Below, piece by piece: positions 46,207-57,274 of a stretch of 64,000 nt of DNA (position 1 is its first letter; each line of letters begins with the position of its first letter). The stretch lies in NCBI RefSeq assembly GCF_000734965.1, contig NZ_JMTB01000059.1, positions 1 to 64,000 on the forward strand, in the 5' to 3' direction. The notes beneath the pieces were generated by a model. It did no database searches, had not been told where the DNA came from, and worked only from the letters and a program-made list of their open reading frames with translations. Both the position numbers and the translations under genes were made by a program. Source of the stretch: Trabulsiella guamensis ATCC 49490 (GTDB lineage Bacteria; Pseudomonadota; Gammaproteobacteria; Enterobacterales; Enterobacteriaceae).

Positions 46207-48870
46207 TTACGCCAGACGCGGGTTAACTTTATCTGCATCGATGTTGAATTTGGTGATTGCTTCCGCCACCACTTTCTTGTCGATTTCGCCACGTTTAGCC
46301 AGTTCGCCCAGGGCCGCAACCACCACATAAGAAGCATCTACTTCGAAGTGATGACGCAGGTTTTCGCGGCTGTCAGAGCGACCAAAACCGTCCGTACCCA
46401 GTACGCGGTAATCGCTTGCCGGGATGAAGTTACGGATCTGCTCAGCGAACAGTTTCATATAGTCAGTGGATGCCACTGCCGGTGCATCGCTCAGAATCTG
46501 CGCAACGTACGGTACGCGCGGTTCCTCGGTCGGGTGCAGCATGTTCCAGCGTTCACAATCCTGACCATCACGCGCCAGTTCAGTGAAGGAGGTGACGCTG
46601 AACACGTCAGAACCCACGCCGTAGTCTTTCGCCAGGATCTGCGCCGCTTCACGGACGTGACGCAGGATAGAGCCTGAGCCCATCAGCTGAACTTTGCCTT
46701 TGCTGCCTTCGAGAGTTTCGAGTTTGTAGATACCTTTACGGATACCTTCCTCAGCACCTTCCGGCATCGCTGGCATGTGGTAGTTTTCGTTCAGCGTGGT
46801 GATGTAGTAGTAAACGTTCTCTTGTTTCTCACCGTACATGCGCTCCAGACCGTCGTGCATGATCACCGCAACTTCGTACGCGTAAGCCGGATCGTAAGAG
46901 ATACAGTTCGGGATAGTCAGAGACTGAATGTGGCTGTGACCATCTTCGTGCTGCAGACCTTCACCGTTCAGGGTCGTACGACCCGACGTACCACCAATCA
47001 GGAAGCCGCGCGCCTGCTGGTCGCCCGCCTGCCAGCACAGGTCACCGATACGCTGGAACCCGAACATGGAGTAGTAAATGTAGAACGGGATCATCGGCAG
47101 ATTGTTGGTGCTGTAAGAGGTCGCCGCTGCCAGCCAGGATGCGCCCGCGCCCAGCTCGTTGATACCTTCCTGCAGGATCTGACCTTTTTCGTCTTCTTTG
47201 TAGTAAGCAACCTGCTCACGGTCCTGCGGTGTGTACTGCTGGCCGTTCGGGCTGTAGATACCGATCTGACGGAACAGACCTTCCATACCGAAGGTACGCG
47301 CTTCGTCGGCGATGATCGGCACCAGACGATCTTTGATCGACTTGTTCTTCAGCATCACGTTCAGGGCACGAACGAAAGCGATAGTGGTAGAGATCTCTTT
47401 GTTCTGCTCTTCCAGCAGCTGAGAGAAGTCAGCAAGCTGAGGCAGTTCCAGTTTTTCGGTAAAGTTCGGCTGACGAGACGGCAGGTAGCCTTTCAGCGCC
47501 TGACGACGTTCGTGCAGGTACTTGTACTCTTCAGAGTCTTCCGGGAAGGTAATGTAAGACAGTTTTTCAACCTGTTCATCAGTAACAGGCACATTGAAAC
47601 GGTCGCGGATATAACGCACACCGTCCATGTTCATTTTCTTCACCTGGTGAGCGATGTTTTTACCTTCAGCGGTATCACCCATGCCGTAACCTTTGATGGT
47701 ATGGGCCAGGATCACGGTTGCTTTACCTTTGGTTTCCTGCGCTTTTTTCAGTGCCGCATAGACTTTCTTCGGATCGTGACCACCACGGTTCAGTGCCCAG
47801 ATCTGATCGTCAGTCCAGTCAGCCACCAGCGCGGCGGTTTCCGGATATTTACCAAAGAAGTGCTCACGCACATAGGCGCCATCTTTGGATTTGAAGGTCT
47901 GGTAGTCGCCATCAACGGTTTCGTTCATCAGCTGAATCAGCTTACCGCTGGTGTCTTTGCGTAGCAGCTCATCCCAACGGCTGCCCCACATCACCTTGAT
48001 GACGTTCCAGCCAGCACCGCTGAAGATACCTTCCAGTTCGTTAACGATCTTGCCGTTACCGGTGACCGGGCCGTCCAGACGCTGGAGGTTACAGTTGATA
48101 ACGAACACCAGGTTGTCCAGTTTTTCACGGGTAGCGATAGTGATGGCACCTTTAGATTCCGGCTCGTCCATCTCGCCATCGCCCAGGAAGGCGTAAACGG
48201 TCTGTTCAGAAGTATCTTTCAGACCACGGTGTTCCAGATATTTCAGGAATTTTGCCTGATAGATAGCGCCGATCGGGCCCAGGCCCATGGAGACGGTCGG
48301 GAACTGCCAGAATTCCGGCATCAGTTTCGGATGCGGATAGGAAGAGAGACCGTTACCGTGAACTTCCTGACGGAAGTTATTCATCTGCTCTTCAGTCAGA
48401 CGGCCTTCCAGGAAAGCACGTGCATAGATGCCCGGAGAAATGTGGCCCTGGAAGTACACCAGGTCGCCGCCATCTTTTTCGTTACGGGCACGGAAAAAGT
48501 GGTTGAAGCACACTTCATAAATGGTTGCGGAAGACTGGAAAGACGCCATGTGGCCGCCCAGTTCCAGATCTTTCTTGGACGCGCGCAGAACGGTCATAAT
48601 CGCGTTCCAGCGGATAGCTGAACGAATACGGCGCTCCAGATCCAGGTTCCCCGGGTATTCCGGTTCATCTTCAACGGCAATCGTGTTTACGTAGTTGCTA
48701 GCCCCTGCACCAGCAGCCACTTTCACGCCGCCTTTGCGCGCTTCTGAAAGGAGCTGGTCAATCAGATACTGAGCACGCTCAACACCTTCTTCACGGATGA
48801 CCGATTCGATCGCCTGTAGCCAGTCGCGAGTTTCGATCGGATCCACGTCATTTTGGAAACGTTCTGACAT
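46207..48870 (-). CDS. aceE: pyruvate dehydrogenase E1 component
   Basis: AceE (887 aa) is the homodimeric thiamine-diphosphate E1 that decarboxylates pyruvate and acetylates the E2 lipoyl groups. The ThDP motif is GDGEMDEPE...INCN; active-site histidines lie in GHMASFQSS and [17 protein letters not shown] is present. Same length as E. coli. It is 121 bp after pdhR and 14 bp before aceF. Confidence 0.98.
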   Translation of the reverse strand: MSERFQNDVDPIETRDWLQAIESVIREEGVERAQYLIDQLLSEARKGGVKVAAGAGASNYVNTIAVEDEPEYPGNLDLERRIRSAIRWNAIMTVLRASKKDLELGGHMASFQSSATIYEVCFNHFFRARNEKDGGDLVYFQGHISPGIYARAFLEGRLTEEQMNNFRQEVHGNGLSSYPHPKLMPEFWQFPTVSMGLGPIGAIYQAKFLKYLEHRGLKDTSEQTVYAFLGDGEMDEPESKGAITIATREKLDNLVFVINCNLQRLDGPVTGNGKIVNELEGIFSGAGWNVIKVMWGSRWDELLRKDTSGKLIQLMNETVDGDYQTFKSKDGAYVREHFFGKYPETAALVADWTDDQIWALNRGGHDPKKVYAALKKAQETKGKATVILAHTIKGYGMGDTAEGKNIAHQVKKMNMDGVRYIRDRFNVPVTDEQVEKLSYITFPEDSEEYKYLHERRQALKGYLPSRQPNFTEKLELPQLADFSQLLEEQNKEISTTIAFVRALNVMLKNKSIKDRLVPIIADEARTFGMEGLFRQIGIYSPNGQQYTPQDREQVAYYKEDEKGQILQEGINELGAGASWLAAATSYSTNNLPMIPFYIYYSMFGFQRIGDLCWQAGDQQARGFLIGGTSGRTTLNGEGLQHEDGHSHIQSLTIPNCISYDPAYAYEVAVIMHDGLERMYGEKQENVYYYITTLNENYHMPAMPEGAEEGIRKGIYKLETLEGSKGKVQLMGSGSILRHVREAAQILAKDYGVGSDVFSVTSFTELARDGQDCERWNMLHPTEEPRVPYVAQILSDAPAVASTDYMKLFAEQIRNFIPASDYRVLGTDGFGRSDSRENLRHHFEVDASYVVVAALGELAKRGEIDKKVVAEAITKFNIDADKVNPRLA

Positions 48871-48991
48871 GGGGGGTATTCCTTATCTCTAATTCGTTGA
48901 TTTGTCTGGAACCTGTCCTACTGTATTCTGCATGCAAAACACAATAAGACAGGTTCTGCGTTTAGTTGCCGCGCTCTAAAAAAACTGGCGC

Positions 48992-49756
48992 TTAATCCTT
49001 TCGTTGCTGTAGGCGGCGAAGTGAGCGTTCGCGACGCGATTGCTCACGGCTGCGGTCCAGCAAGATCTCCTCAATGAAAGCCAGATGTCGGTGCGACGCT
49101 TCGCGCGCCTGCTCCGGCTCTCTGGCCATAATCGCCTCGAAAATTCGGGTGCGATGGTTGCTGACCAACGGAAGCATTTCCCGACGGGCATACAACAATT
49201 CAAAATTCTGACGAACGTTTTGAGCCAGCATGGGTTCCATGCAGCGTAGCAGATGAAGCAAAACTACGTTGTGTGCCGCCTCGGTGACGGCAATCTGGTA
49301 CTGGACGACGGCATTTGATTCGGCGTCAAGATCGCCTGACTGCTGGGCCCGTTCAATGGCCTGATGAAGTTCGCGAATGCGCTCACGGTCTTCATCGGTG
49401 CTACGCAGAGCCGCGTAATAAGCCGCAATGCCCTCAAGCGCGTGACGGGTTTCCAGCAGATCAAACTGAGATTCAGGGTGGTCGGACAGGAGCTCTACCA
49501 GCGGGTCGCTGAAGCTCTGCCACAGGCTGCTCTGTACAAAAGTACCGCCGCCCTGGCGACGAAGCAGAAGGCCCTTGGCTTCGAGACGTTGAATCGCCTC
49601 ACGCAGCGAGGGGCGGGAAACGTCGAACTGTTTGGCCAGTTCGCGTTCAGGTGGAAGTTTTTCGCCGGGGCGCAGTGTCCCCTCCAGAATCAAAAACTCC
49701 AGCTGCTGCTCAATCACATCAGAAAGTTTTGGTTGGCGGATCTTGCTGTAGGCCAT
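48992..49756 (-). CDS. pdhR: pyruvate-sensing GntR-family repressor PdhR
   Basis: PdhR (254 aa) represses pdhR-aceEF-lpd and respiratory genes until pyruvate binds. The winged helix ([20 protein letters not shown], about 49-68) and FadR-type all-helical C-domain with metal-binding histidines are present. A perfect operator lies 31-49 bp upstream. It is divergent from aroP across a gap of over 500 bp. Confidence 0.97.
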   Translation of the reverse strand: MAYSKIRQPKLSDVIEQQLEFLILEGTLRPGEKLPPERELAKQFDVSRPSLREAIQRLEAKGLLLRRQGGGTFVQSSLWQSFSDPLVELLSDHPESQFDLLETRHALEGIAAYYAALRSTDEDRERIRELHQAIERAQQSGDLDAESNAVVQYQIAVTEAAHNVVLLHLLRCMEPMLAQNVRQNFELLYARREMLPLVSNHRTRIFEAIMAREPEQAREASHRHLAFIEEILLDRSREQSRRERSLRRLQQRKD

Positions 49757-49786
49757 TATTCCCTGTCTCTGCCATTAGCCCGGAGT

Positions 49787-49805
49787 CAATTGGTCTTACC
49801 AATTG
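49787..49805 (-). promoter_or_regulatory. PdhR operator
   Basis: CAATTGGT-CTT-ACCAATTG is a perfect palindrome with 8-bp arms and contains the PdhR consensus ATTGGTNNNACCAAT exactly. It lies just before pdhR, for autoregulation and control of aceEF-lpd. Confidence 0.92.
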
Positions 49806-50300
49806 CAAGTTCGTAGCGCTAAAGTAACAAAGTATTCACCTAATGTCCATACAGGTTTTGATTGAAATCAGGAAACCACGCACATTTTAACAACAGTACA
49901 GAAATAACGTTTCAAACATGTAACTTTGCACAAATGCTGCGTTTACTCACAAAGAGGCAGATTTAACCTTCATGAAACGCAATTTATTGCATTACGAACC
50001 GATTCACCCGCAATCTAAATGAATAAAAATGCATAATATTTGAATATTACACGAGAGACGTGCGCAGCGATAAACTCCTGCTACGCTGTACACATGCTTT
50101 CTTTTTATGCAATCCGTCACTACCCCTTCATAAAGCAGGTGCATTACGCCGCGCTTACCACTATTCTTCCTCTTGCGAAAGAGGTGAGAGGAACTTTCCC
50201 GTTGTTAATACGTAAAAAAATAAGTACAGGAAATGGAATTTCATAATTACACACGCAATACAAGCGTATAAAAAATACAACCACACACGAGGTTTTCATG
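49806..50300. other. 495-bp AT-rich intergenic region between pdhR and aroP
   Basis: No gene is supported here. A 68-codon open frame (50040-50246) has no convincing ribosome site and unremarkable composition. The region should hold the pdhR promoter (left) and one or more aroP promoters (right). A TGTACA-N6-TTCTTT element at 50087-50104 is a weak TyrR-box candidate, and a short CCTCTTGCG/AAAGAGG hairpin lies near 50170. Base composition is clearly more AT-rich than the flanking genes. Confidence 0.6.
50087..50104 (+). promoter_or_regulatory. weak TyrR-box candidate upstream of aroP
   Basis: TGTACACATGCTTTCTTT fits TGTAAA-N6-TTTACA in 5 of 6 and about 3 of 6 positions. aroP is repressed by TyrR in E. 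coli, which is the reason for listing so weak a match. Confidence 0.25.
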
Positions 50301-51671
50301 ATGGAAGGTCAACAGCACGGCGATCAGCTAAGGCGCGGACTCAAAAACCGCCATATTCAGCTCATTGCGCTGGGCGGCGCTATCGGTACAGGCCTGTTTC
50401 TTGGTAGCGCATCTGTAATTCAATCTGCCGGTCCTGGCATCATTCTGGGATATGCGATAGCCGGTTTCATCGCCTTCCTGATCATGCGTCAGTTGGGGGA
50501 AATGGTGGTGGAAGAGCCGGTTGCCGGGTCCTTCAGCCACTTTGCCTATAAATACTGGGGGAGCTTCGCTGGCTTTGCCTCAGGCTGGAACTACTGGGTA
50601 CTGTACGTGCTGGTGGCGATGGCGGAACTCACCGCCGTCGGGAAATATATCCAGTTCTGGTGGCCGGAAATCCCGACGTGGGTTTCTGCGGCGGCGTTCT
50701 TCGTCATCATCAACGCCATTAACCTGACCAACGTGAAAGTCTTTGGTGAAATGGAATTCTGGTTCGCCATTATCAAAGTGGTCGCCGTGGTGGCTATGAT
50801 CCTGTTTGGCGGCTGGCTGCTGTTCAGCGGCAACGGCGGCCAGCAGGCGACCGTACGTAACCTGTGGGAGCAAGGGGGCTTCTTACCTAACGGCATGACC
50901 GGTCTGGTCATGATGATGGCGATAATCATGTTCTCCTTCGGCGGGCTGGAGCTGGTCGGGATCACCGCGGCGGAAGCTGACGATCCGGAGAAGAGCATCC
51001 CGAAAGCCACCAACCAGGTTATCTACCGTATCTTGATCTTCTATGTGGGCTCGCTGGCGGTTCTGCTGTCGCTGTTACCCTGGACGCGCGTCACCCCTGA
51101 CACCAGCCCGTTTGTGCTGATTTTCCATGAGCTGGGCGATACTTTCGTGGCGAACGCCCTGAACATCGTGGTGTTGACGGCGGCGCTGTCGGTCTATAAC
51201 AGCTGCGTGTACTGCAACAGCCGTATGCTGTTTGGTCTGGCGCAGCAGGGTAACGCGCCGAAAGCGCTGTTGAAACTTGACCGTCGCGGCGTGCCGGTGA
51301 CGACCATTCTGGTTTCCGCCGTGTTCACTGCACTCTGCGTGCTGATTAACTATCTGGCGCCAGAATCGGCATTCGGCCTGCTGATGGCACTGGTGGTTTC
51401 CGCGCTGGTCATCAACTGGGCGATGATTAGCCTCGCGCACATTAAGTTCCGCCGTGCGAAGCAGCAGCAAGGGGTCACCCCGCGCTTCCCTGCCCTGCTC
51501 TACCCGCTGGGTAACTGGCTTTGCCTGCTGTTCATGGCCGCCGTGCTGGTGATCATGCTGATCACCCCGGGCATGGCGATCTCCGTATGGCTGATCCCGG
51601 TCTGGCTGGTGGTGCTCGGCATCGGTTATCTGTGCAAACAGAAAAACGAAAAAACCGTTAAAGCACATTAA
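50301..51671 (+). CDS. aroP: aromatic amino acid permease AroP
   Basis: AroP (456 aa) is an APC-family proton symporter for Phe, Tyr and Trp with twelve membrane segments. Conserved GLKNRHIQLIALGGAIGTGLFLGS opens the protein; FSFGGLELVGITAAEA and SVYNSCVYCNSRMLFGLAQQGNAP are APC landmarks. ATG 50301 is used; the ATG one codon before is equally possible. A strong terminator follows. Confidence 0.97.
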   Translation: MEGQQHGDQLRRGLKNRHIQLIALGGAIGTGLFLGSASVIQSAGPGIILGYAIAGFIAFLIMRQLGEMVVEEPVAGSFSHFAYKYWGSFAGFASGWNYWVLYVLVAMAELTAVGKYIQFWWPEIPTWVSAAAFFVIINAINLTNVKVFGEMEFWFAIIKVVAVVAMILFGGWLLFSGNGGQQATVRNLWEQGGFLPNGMTGLVMMMAIIMFSFGGLELVGITAAEADDPEKSIPKATNQVIYRILIFYVGSLAVLLSLLPWTRVTPDTSPFVLIFHELGDTFVANALNIVVLTAALSVYNSCVYCNSRMLFGLAQQGNAPKALLKLDRRGVPVTTILVSAVFTALCVLINYLAPESAFGLLMALVVSALVINWAMISLAHIKFRRAKQQQGVTPRFPALLYPLGNWLCLLFMAAVLVIMLITPGMAISVWLIPVWLVVLGIGYLCKQKNEKTVKAH

Positions 51672-51676
51672 TGCTT

Positions 51677-51720
51677 AACGCCTCTGCGCCTGTTTTCAGG
51701 CGTAGAGGCGTTGTTAACTT
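51677..51720 (+). terminator. intrinsic terminator of aroP
   Basis: A 16-base arm AACGCCTCTGCGCCTG pairs with CAGGCGTAGAGGCGTT (one mismatch) around TTTT, followed by TTGTTAACTT, 6 bp after the aroP stop. Confidence 0.88.
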
Positions 51721-51775
51721 CCTCACACTTTCCCGTTAACAGCTCGTTCGTCCATATCACCGCCCCTATCCTGCT

Positions 51776-51795
51776 ACGCAAATATTACTTTGCGT
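51776..51795 (+). promoter_or_regulatory. inverted repeat, candidate operator of the GPH/GH43 pair
   Basis: Perfect 7-bp arms ACGCAAA/TTTGCGT with a 6-bp spacer (TATTAC), 41 bp before the transporter ATG. The form suits a LacI- or AraC-type regulator, but none is encoded beside it. Confidence 0.5.
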
Positions 51796-51835
51796 GCGAA
51801 TAATTCTCTCCATATCTCATTATGGAGTGATGTCG

Positions 51836-53236
51836 ATGGGCAACAACAAATTGTCTGTGAAAGAGAAAATCGGCTATGGCATGGGCGATGCAGGATGCAA
51901 TATCATCTTTGGTGCCATTATGTTGTTTGTTAACTATTTTTATACCGATATCTTCGGTCTGGCACCAGCGCTGGTCGGCGTGCTGTTGTTATCGGTTCGT
52001 GTTATTGATGCCGTTACTGACCCGATTATGGGCGCACTGGCCGACCGTACGCGCAGCAAATGGGGGCGATTTCGTCCATGGCTTCTATGGATTGCCTTCC
52101 CCTACGCCCTGTTCAGTGTGCTGATGTTTACCACGCCAGACTGGAGCTACAGCAGCAAAGTTATCTATGCATTCGTGACCTATTTCCTGCTCTCCATCAC
52201 CTATACGGCGATTAACATCCCCTACTGTTCGCTGGGCAGCGTGATTACCAATGACCCTCAGGAGCGCGTCGCCTGCCAGTCGTATCGCTTTGTGATGGTG
52301 GGGATCGCCACGTTGCTGCTGTCATTGACACTATTACCGATGGTCGACTGGTTCGGTGGCGGTAATAAAGCCAAAGGTTATCAACTGGCGATGACCGTAC
52401 TGGCGTTCATCGGTATGTGCATGTTCCTGTTCTGCTTCTCCACCGTGCGTGAGCGTATTCGCCCGGCGGTGCAAACCAACGACGAGCTCAAACAGGATCT
52501 CAAAGATGTCTGGAAAAACGATCAGTGGGTACGCATCCTGCTGCTGACGCTGTGTAACGTCTGCCCGGGGTTCATCCGCATGGCGGCAACCATGTACTAC
52601 GTCACCTGGGTGATGCAACAAAGCACTCATTTCGCCACCCTGTTTATCAGCCTCGGCGTGGTCGGGATGATGGTTGGCAGTATGCTGGCGAAGATACTGA
52701 CTGACCGCTGGTGCAAGCTGAAAGTCTTTTTCTGGACAAACATCGCACTCGCGATCTTCTCCTGCGCGTTTTACTTCTTTGATCCACATGCCACGATGAT
52801 GATCCTGGTACTCTACTTCCTGCTGAATATCCTGCATCAAATCCCCTCGCCGCTGCACTGGTCGCTGATGGCTGACGTTGATGACTACGGCGAATGGAAA
52901 ACCGGCAAGCGTATTACCGGCATCAGTTTCTCGGGCAACCTCTTTTTTCTCAAAGTAGGTCTGGCCATCGCCGGGGCAATGGTCGGTTTTCTGCTCTCCT
53001 GGTACGGCTATGACGCCGGGGCAAAAGCGCAAAGCGCCACTGCCCTCAACGGGATCGTCATGCTGTTTACGGTGATTCCGGGTGTCGGCTATCTCATCAC
53101 CGCGGGTGTGGTTCGTCTGTTGAAAGTTGATCGTGATTTCATGCAGCAAATCCAGGCCGACCTGGAAAAACGCCGTCAAAACTTTCGCGAACTGAATGAG
53201 TATCAGGAACAGATCGAACAGGTAAGGAAAGCATAA
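51836..53236 (+). CDS. GPH-family sugar:cation symporter (YagG/XynT-like)
   Basis: This 466-residue, twelve-helix transporter belongs to the glycoside-pentoside-hexuronide family (MelB/XylP/YagG type): MGDAGCNIIFGAIMLF near the start, the cation-site helix RVIDAVTDPIMGALADRTRSKWGRFRPW, and DVDDYGEWKTGKRITG in the second half. It lacks a fused IIA domain. ATG 51836 is eight bases after GGAG; an ATG at 51830 is too close to it. It overlaps the GH43 gene by 1 bp, so the two form an uptake and hydrolysis pair for a pentose-containing glycoside. Substrate unknown. Confidence 0.9.
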   Translation: MGNNKLSVKEKIGYGMGDAGCNIIFGAIMLFVNYFYTDIFGLAPALVGVLLLSVRVIDAVTDPIMGALADRTRSKWGRFRPWLLWIAFPYALFSVLMFTTPDWSYSSKVIYAFVTYFLLSITYTAINIPYCSLGSVITNDPQERVACQSYRFVMVGIATLLLSLTLLPMVDWFGGGNKAKGYQLAMTVLAFIGMCMFLFCFSTVRERIRPAVQTNDELKQDLKDVWKNDQWVRILLLTLCNVCPGFIRMAATMYYVTWVMQQSTHFATLFISLGVVGMMVGSMLAKILTDRWCKLKVFFWTNIALAIFSCAFYFFDPHATMMILVLYFLLNILHQIPSPLHWSLMADVDDYGEWKTGKRITGISFSGNLFFLKVGLAIAGAMVGFLLSWYGYDAGAKAQSATALNGIVMLFTVIPGVGYLITAGVVRLLKVDRDFMQQIQADLEKRRQNFRELNEYQEQIEQVRKA

Positions 53237-54189
53237 TGAAAGCATGGCCAAATCCCTTTATCGAGCAACGCGCCGACCCGTTTATCCTCCGTCATGAAGG
53301 GCAGTATTACTTTATTGCCTCGGTGCCGGAATATGATCGTCTGGAGATCCGCCAGGCGGCAACGCTTGAGGGTCTCCGTACCGCAGAGGCTATTGTCGTC
53401 TGGCGCAAACCATTCACCGGACCGATGAGCAAACTCATCTGGGCGCCGGAGTTGCACAACATTGATGGCGTGTGGGTAATCTATTTTGCCGCCGCCCAGA
53501 CCGAAGCACTGGATTCGCTCGGCATGTTCCAGCACCGGATGTTTGCGCTCATCTGTCACGACGCCGATCCGCTAACCGGGCAGTGGGAAGAAAAAGGTCA
53601 GATCAAAACACCGTTTGATACTTTCGCGCTGGATGCCACTACCTTCCGCCATCAGGGAAAACAGTGGTATCTGTGGGCGCAGAAAGCACCCGATATTGCC
53701 GGTAACTCCAACCTTTATCTGGCTGAACTGGAGAACCCATGGACGCTTCGCGGCGAACCAGTGATGCTCAGCAGACCGGAGTTCGACTGGGAATGCCGGG
53801 GTTTTCTGGTCAACGAAGGCCCGGCGGTGATCGTGCATGGCGACCGGCTGTTCGTGAGCTACTCCGCCAGCGCGACGGACGAAAACTACTGTATGGGGCT
53901 GCTGTGGATCGATCTTAACGCTGATCCATTGCAGGCCGACAACTGGCATAAGTCCCCGCAACCGGTGTTCATGACAAGTTATGAACATCGCCAGTACGGA
54001 CCAGGGCACAACAGCTTTACAGAGACGGCGGCGGGAGAGAATGTGCTGGTCTATCACGCCCGTAACTATACGGAGATTGAAGGCGATCCGCTGTACGATC
54101 CTAATCGTCATACACGATTGAAACTGATTCGCTGGCAGGAAAACGGGATGCCAGACTTTGGCATCCCGCCTGCGGATACGGACGCTTAA
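53236..54189 (+). CDS. cytoplasmic glycoside hydrolase family 43 protein (arabinosidase/xylosidase type)
   Basis: The protein (317 aa) is a single-domain five-bladed GH43. The catalytic triad can be placed: base Asp14 in RADPFIL, pKa modulator Asp133 in ALDATTF, acid Glu194 in VNEGPA. There is no signal peptide, so it acts on material brought in by the adjoining GPH symporter. Similar proteins are exo-alpha-L-arabinofuranosidases or beta-xylosidases; which one cannot be told here. It ends overlapping convergent ampE by 4 bp. Confidence 0.88.
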   Translation: MKAWPNPFIEQRADPFILRHEGQYYFIASVPEYDRLEIRQAATLEGLRTAEAIVVWRKPFTGPMSKLIWAPELHNIDGVWVIYFAAAQTEALDSLGMFQHRMFALICHDADPLTGQWEEKGQIKTPFDTFALDATTFRHQGKQWYLWAQKAPDIAGNSNLYLAELENPWTLRGEPVMLSRPEFDWECRGFLVNEGPAVIVHGDRLFVSYSASATDENYCMGLLWIDLNADPLQADNWHKSPQPVFMTSYEHRQYGPGHNSFTETAAGENVLVYHARNYTEIEGDPLYDPNRHTRLKLIRWQENGMPDFGIPPADTDA

Positions 54190-55040
54190 ATCAGCGTGCC
54201 GTAGATGGTCAGAAGTGCGGTGATCACCACCACGACAAGCGAGGTCTTTTTCGCCATGGATACCGCCGCCTTTGGCGTCTCAACGGTATCCATGTGCGGT
54301 TCGCGGGCCAGTGAGAACTGCGCCAGTTGCGTCAGCACCTGATACTGCGAGCTGTGGCGATCGCCCAGCGAGGCGAACCATGCGGGCAGCGCTTTCTCAC
54401 CGTGCCCCAGCAAGGCATAGACTACGCCTACCAGTCGTACCGGCACCCAGTCAAGCACATGCAGAATACCGTCGATTCCCGACTGTAAGCGGTGATGCGG
54501 CGTCTGATAACGCGCCAGCCAGGTTTGCCAGGCGCGCAAGACGGCGTAACCGGTGAGTGTCACCGGGCCGAGCGGCCCCCCGACCACAAACCAGAACAGC
54601 GGCGCGAGGTAAAAACGAAAGTTAATCCACAGCAGCGCGTTTTGCAGTTCACGAAGATATTCGCGCTCGTCGCAACCCGGCGGCACGCCATGGATCATCG
54701 TCAGTTCACTCGCCATCGAATCGCAGGCATGACTGTCTTTGCGCGCCGCAGCTTTCAGATAGGCGTGGTAATGCATCCGCGTTTTCCCCGCGCCAATGCA
54801 CAGCAGCCCGAGCAAAATCCACATGATCAACAGCGGCACATTAAACAACAGACCGTACAATGCGCGCTGCAACAGATATACCACCGCCATCGCGACAACC
54901 GTCATCAGCAGCGTATGAAAGAGGGAGTAATGCTTCACCCGGCGGAACAGGACCTCCAGTCGGTGATCGAGCTGCCAGTGCTCGCCCAGCTTGAACAACC
55001 GCTCGGCGATCAGCACCAGCAACGTAGTAAACAGCGTCAT
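54186..55040 (-). CDS. ampE: inner-membrane protein AmpE
   Basis: AmpE (284 aa) has about four membrane segments and is encoded with ampD. It has been proposed as a sensor in beta-lactamase induction, but its role is unclear. The start overlaps ampD by 4 bp (ATGA). The cytoplasmic loop contains HDYH-like [15 protein letters not shown]. Function is assigned from similarity and position only. Confidence 0.94.
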   Translation of the reverse strand: MTLFTTLLVLIAERLFKLGEHWQLDHRLEVLFRRVKHYSLFHTLLMTVVAMAVVYLLQRALYGLLFNVPLLIMWILLGLLCIGAGKTRMHYHAYLKAAARKDSHACDSMASELTMIHGVPPGCDEREYLRELQNALLWINFRFYLAPLFWFVVGGPLGPVTLTGYAVLRAWQTWLARYQTPHHRLQSGIDGILHVLDWVPVRLVGVVYALLGHGEKALPAWFASLGDRHSSQYQVLTQLAQFSLAREPHMDTVETPKAAVSMAKKTSLVVVVITALLTIYGTLI

Positions 55041-55600
55041 GTCATCTCCTTATCTGACGAAGGGGTGACCAGTGCACGAAACCGCGCCCAGTCAAACGCC
55101 GGGCCGGGATCGGTTTTGCGTCCTGGCGCAATATCACTATGGCCTGTCATATTATCGGCAAGTGCCGGGTAAACGCGGGTTAATAATTGCGTGACTGCCG
55201 CCAGTTGTTGGTATTGCGCCGGGGTAAACGCCAGCGTATCCGTCCCTTCAAGTTCGATACCAATCGAGAAATCATTACAGCGCTCACGGCCTTTATAGCT
55301 CGACACCCCCGCATGCCAGGCGCGTTTGTCAAAAGGAACGTACTGCACAATTTCACCATCACGGCGGATCAGGCAGTGCGCAGATACCCGCAAGTGAGCG
55401 ATTTCGGCAAAATAAGGATGAGCGGAAGGATCTATCGTTCCGGTGAAGAGAGCGTCAATCCACGGACCGCCAAACTCGCCAGGCGGCAGGCTGATATTAT
55501 GCACCACCAGCAACGACGGGGCTTCATCGTCAGGACGGCAATCCTGGTGTGGCGAAGGCACACGTCGCGCACCCACCAGCCATCCCTCTTCTAACTGCAT
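55037..55600 (-). CDS. ampD: 1,6-anhydro-N-acetylmuramyl-L-alanine amidase AmpD
   Basis: AmpD (187 aa) is the cytoplasmic zinc amidase that strips the peptide from anhydro-muropeptides in cell-wall recycling. Zinc ligands fit VVHNISLPP (His), [15 protein letters not shown] (His and Asp). In species with inducible ampC, such as Citrobacter freundii and Enterobacter, AmpD loss derepresses the beta-lactamase. ATG 55600 has GAGGAGATTTTT upstream; the frame extends to 55624. It is divergent from nadC. Confidence 0.96.
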   Translation of the reverse strand: MQLEEGWLVGARRVPSPHQDCRPDDEAPSLLVVHNISLPPGEFGGPWIDALFTGTIDPSAHPYFAEIAHLRVSAHCLIRRDGEIVQYVPFDKRAWHAGVSSYKGRERCNDFSIGIELEGTDTLAFTPAQYQQLAAVTQLLTRVYPALADNMTGHSDIAPGRKTDPGPAFDWARFRALVTPSSDKEMT

Positions 55601-55680
55601 GCAAAAATCTCCTCGTTCATACACAACATCATTCAGGATGCGTCCTGTTGATGTGAAGGATGAAGTCTATATGGTACTGA

Positions 55681-56634
<954 letters not shown>

Positions 56635-56825
56635 GCCCTGTCATCGCGTCCTCTCACCAGCCGGGAGGGGACGCGCGCGCCATTTCTCGATCCCCCTCGA
56701 ATTTTTCCGCAACAATCCTGCACACATGTAAAAACGGCGGAATCCGCTGTCCTGATTTGTCTTTTGCCCGTCGCACTGATGGCCTGTTGCTGACAGAGTG
56801 ACGGCGACAAAAACAGGAGCCGCAT

Positions 56826-57263
56826 ATGAACAAACAACACGGATTCACGTTAATTGAACTGATGGTGGTGATCGGCATTATTGCCATTCTCAGCGCTATT
56901 GGTATCCCGGCTTACCAGAACTACCTGCGTAAAGCGGCATTAACTGACATGCTGCAGGTGTTTCTTCCCTACCGTACCGCCATCGAGCTTTGCGCGCTTG
57001 ATCACGGCGGTATTTCCACCTGCAACGGCAGTACAAACGGTATTCCCTCGCCCGCGACCAGCCGCTATGTCTCCGCCATGAGCGTTGCCCAGGGCGTCGT
57101 TACGCTCAACGGGCAGGAGAGTCTTAATGGCCTCACTGTGGTGATGACCCCGCAATGGGATAACGCCAACGGTATTACTGGCTGGCAACGCGTCTGCGAG
57201 GTACAGAACGACGGCGCACTGCAGCAGGCTTGTGAAGATGTTTTTCGTTTTGACGCACAGTAA
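56826..57263 (+). CDS. ppdD: type IV major prepilin-like protein PpdD
   Basis: PpdD (145 aa) is a type IV pilin homologue. The prepilin peptidase site is HGFTLIELMVVIGI: cleavage after Gly6, N-methyl-Phe7, conserved Glu at +5. The hydrophobic helix is followed by a globular domain with two cysteine pairs (CALDHGGISTC; CEVQNDGALQQAC). It precedes hofB and hofC, the E. coli ppdD-hofBC assembly genes. Whether pili are made here is unknown. Confidence 0.95.
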   Translation: MNKQHGFTLIELMVVIGIIAILSAIGIPAYQNYLRKAALTDMLQVFLPYRTAIELCALDHGGISTCNGSTNGIPSPATSRYVSAMSVAQGVVTLNGQESLNGLTVVMTPQWDNANGITGWQRVCEVQNDGALQQACEDVFRFDAQ

Positions 57264-57274
57264 AAGGAGTTGCC

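Noticed and set aside
45209-46330. 373-codon open frame on the + strand across aceF
   Set aside because: It is the reverse complement of the repetitive, GC-rich lipoyl-domain coding region. The product is Arg/Ser/Cys-rich repeats typical of antisense shadows.
46777-47964. 395-codon open frame on the + strand inside aceE
   Set aside because: Fully antisense to the certain aceE gene, with no ribosome site and no recognisable domain.
50040-50246. 68-codon open frame upstream of aroP as a small gene
   Set aside because: No ribosome-binding site at a fitting distance, composition unlike a protein and no recognised similarity. Kept only as part of the intergenic description.
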